NCBI GenBank assembly: GCA_024220525.1
Contig: JAMYWO010000193.1
Location: forward strand, 1-64,000
Source of the DNA: Cochliopodium minus
Lineage: Eukaryota > Discosea > Himatismenida > Cochliopodiidae
DNA: 64,000 nt
Direction: 5' to 3'
This document shows, one piece after another, positions 62,514 through 64,000 of this stretch. The translations under genes were made by a program, and so were the position numbers. Positions within the stretch are counted from its first letter, which is position 1; the number at the start of each line of letters is the position of its first letter. The notes beneath the pieces were generated by a model, which saw only the letters and a program-made list of their open reading frames with translations, did not search any database and was not told the DNA's origin.

Positions 62514-64000
62514 ATGAAGAATGATTTTGATAAAGAGAAACAGGATCAAATGTTCCGAGAAATGGAAGAAATGAAGTTGAAATTGATGGAGATGGAAAAA
62601 CAAATAAACAGCACTATTAATTACAATTTCGATTTGGAGGAATTTGAGAACAATAAATTGAAATACCTCGAGATTGTCGATCAAATCATCCATAAGATAA
62701 TTAATGTGTTGCTTGAAAATATCAACAAGTTGCCCTATATCTTCACCACTGATTATATACAGACGAATGTCAACAAATTATTAGAAATTGTAAAGATATT
62801 AAAAACCCCCTCATTCAGGATCACAGTGATAGGTGAATTGAATTCTGGGAAGAGTTTATTGATCAATACACTGCTTGGATTGAATATCTTTCCATCAAGA
62901 GAAAGTATATGCACATTTGCAGTCACAACAATATTTTATGGAAAAGAATTCAAAGGCAAAGGTATCTTCCAAAAAAATTATTTCAAATATAATGATTATA
63001 ATATTGTTTTGTGAAATATATCATGATATGCTCATTTATTCAAGGAAGATAAATTTATTCAAAAAATATAAATGAAAAAAGTCAATTAGAAGAATTATTC
63101 ATACGAATGATATATAGTTCCCAAAAGCTGGAATATAAATTTATACTACATTCATATGTTTATTATTAGGAAACAAAATAATGAAATTCGATGAAGAAGA
63201 TGAAGAAACATACGAATCTAGCCACTTCAATGCCTGGAGACAAGTGCTGGTAGAAAACAAAATTCTCATGGCAAAAGCAGACACCAACAAGATCCAACCG
63301 AACATAGAAGAGATCTTGACACAAGGAGAAGGGTGGGAAGAAATTTATCTAAATGATACAGGAGATAAAGAAAAAGACGTTTCGGACATGTTGAACGACT
63401 ACATCAAAATAAACCAACAAAAAGAAGCAAAGTTTAAACAAATTGTTTTTTCTTATGACTCCAAGATCCTCCAGAGTGGCATCGTCTTTACAGATTCGCC
63501 TGGTCTTAATGACAGTAACCAACTTACTAACGAGGCTCTACAAAACATCAAAACAACTGATGAGATTTTGTTCGGTAATCATCATTTATCATAATGAAAA
63601 ACTACATTAGCATACATATTAATTGATTAATTATCATTCTTAAATACCATAGTTGAGGTTGTTTTAAAAAATAAAATTAGATTTTTTTTTTTTTTTTGAA
63701 ACTCTTAATTAAAATAAATAAAGACTTAATTCAAAGTGGTAGTTAACCTTTAAAATTTAGAATTTTTTAAATATAATTTGGGAATAAGCATTGAATTCAC
63801 ATTAATAAAATTAATTAATTTCTTCAAAAAAATATTTTTCCAAATTCTAATTTCTTTTATTGAAAATATGACCAACATTTGAATTTTTTTAAAAAAATTA
63901 CTAATTAATATAGTTATCAACGCCGAACAACAAGTGACCAAAGTGGGAAAAGAAACCCTTTCCACACTCGCAAAATACTTCAACAAGCCCATCCTCTTCG
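62514..64000 (+). CDS. Dynamin-superfamily-like GTPase, 5' part
   Basis: The start at 62514 (MKNDFDKEKQDQMFREMEEM) gives a coiled-coil N-terminus, then a GTPase: G1 VIGELNSGKSLLINTLLG, G2 Thr in CTFAVTTI, a large charged insert (YESSHFNAWRQVLVENKILM; exon from about 63174), G3 IVFTDSPGLND, then VINAEQQVTKVGKETL in the exon beginning about 63915. It is cut by the window end before G4. The N-x-G-K-S loop and D-S-P-G resemble mitofusin or bacterial dynamin-like proteins more than classical dynamin. It probably remodels membranes. It lies directly downstream of the two membrane-protein genes, but no operon-like link is shown. Confidence 0.8.

Overview
The window is nuclear DNA from a very AT-rich, intron-dense unicellular eukaryote, most likely a free-living amoeba. 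An amoebozoan fits best; a heterolobosean is not excluded. The evidence is short GT-AG introns (often 50-70 nt), introns and intergenic spacers made of A/T runs, Asn-rich stretches, and a gene set of ROCO kinase, unconventional myosin, LIM/CH, ANK-RapGAP, Dicer-type helicase, fungal-type Zn2Cys6 regulator and mucin-like GLUG surface proteins. The standard genetic code fits, with TAA, TAG and TGA all used as stops. There is no sign of bacterial, viral or organellar DNA.

Layout. 0-5.3 kb: 5' half of a class-III aminotransferase (-), an LRR protein (+), and the 5' part of an unknown coiled-coil gene (+) that runs into a single N at 5319. 5.4-11 kb: LRR/protein-kinase gene, ABHD17-like hydrolase and F-box/WD-like protein (all -). 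11-15.7 kb: Zn2Cys6 regulator (+), small Cys-rich protein (-), decayed CH fragment, hypothetical gene (+). 15.8-26.3 kb: LIM-CH protein, unconventional myosin, LRR protein and RING protein (all -). 26.6-41.4 kb: ANK-RapGAP, large repeat-rich acidic protein, peroxisomal acyl-CoA oxidase and dsRBD/Dicer-type helicase (all -). 41.9-49.3 kb: LRR-MORN-Roc-COR-Zn-kinase and kelch protein (+). 49.4-50.8 kb: 3' half of a class-III aminotransferase (-), then a second N at 50971. 51-57.3 kb: two GLUG surface proteins (-) and a divergently transcribed surface protein (+) that shares their stalk and C-terminal module. 57.5-64 kb: SAM-NTPase (-), two tandem four-helix membrane proteins (+) and a dynamin-like GTPase (+, cut by the window end).

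The most unusual feature is splicing. Between 6541 and 7640 the minus strand carries fourteen consecutive AG|exon|GT micro-units. Thirteen are exactly one codon and one is three codons; all are in phase 0 and are separated by unrelated 51-102 nt introns. They link a start-codon exon to the LRR exon of the kinase gene. Protein homology independently demands other microexons in the window: 6 and 15 nt in the aminotransferase, 4 nt in the ROCO P-loop, 22 nt in the myosin motor, and a 22-nt exon at the same place in both GLUG paralogs. Microexon splicing therefore looks like a general property of this genome, and the single-codon array is its extreme form.

The two aminotransferase halves are complementary, share intron phase, and each ends in the same kind of A/T satellite. 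One abuts an N and the other abuts the window start, so the order of sequence blocks in this assembly is probably wrong.
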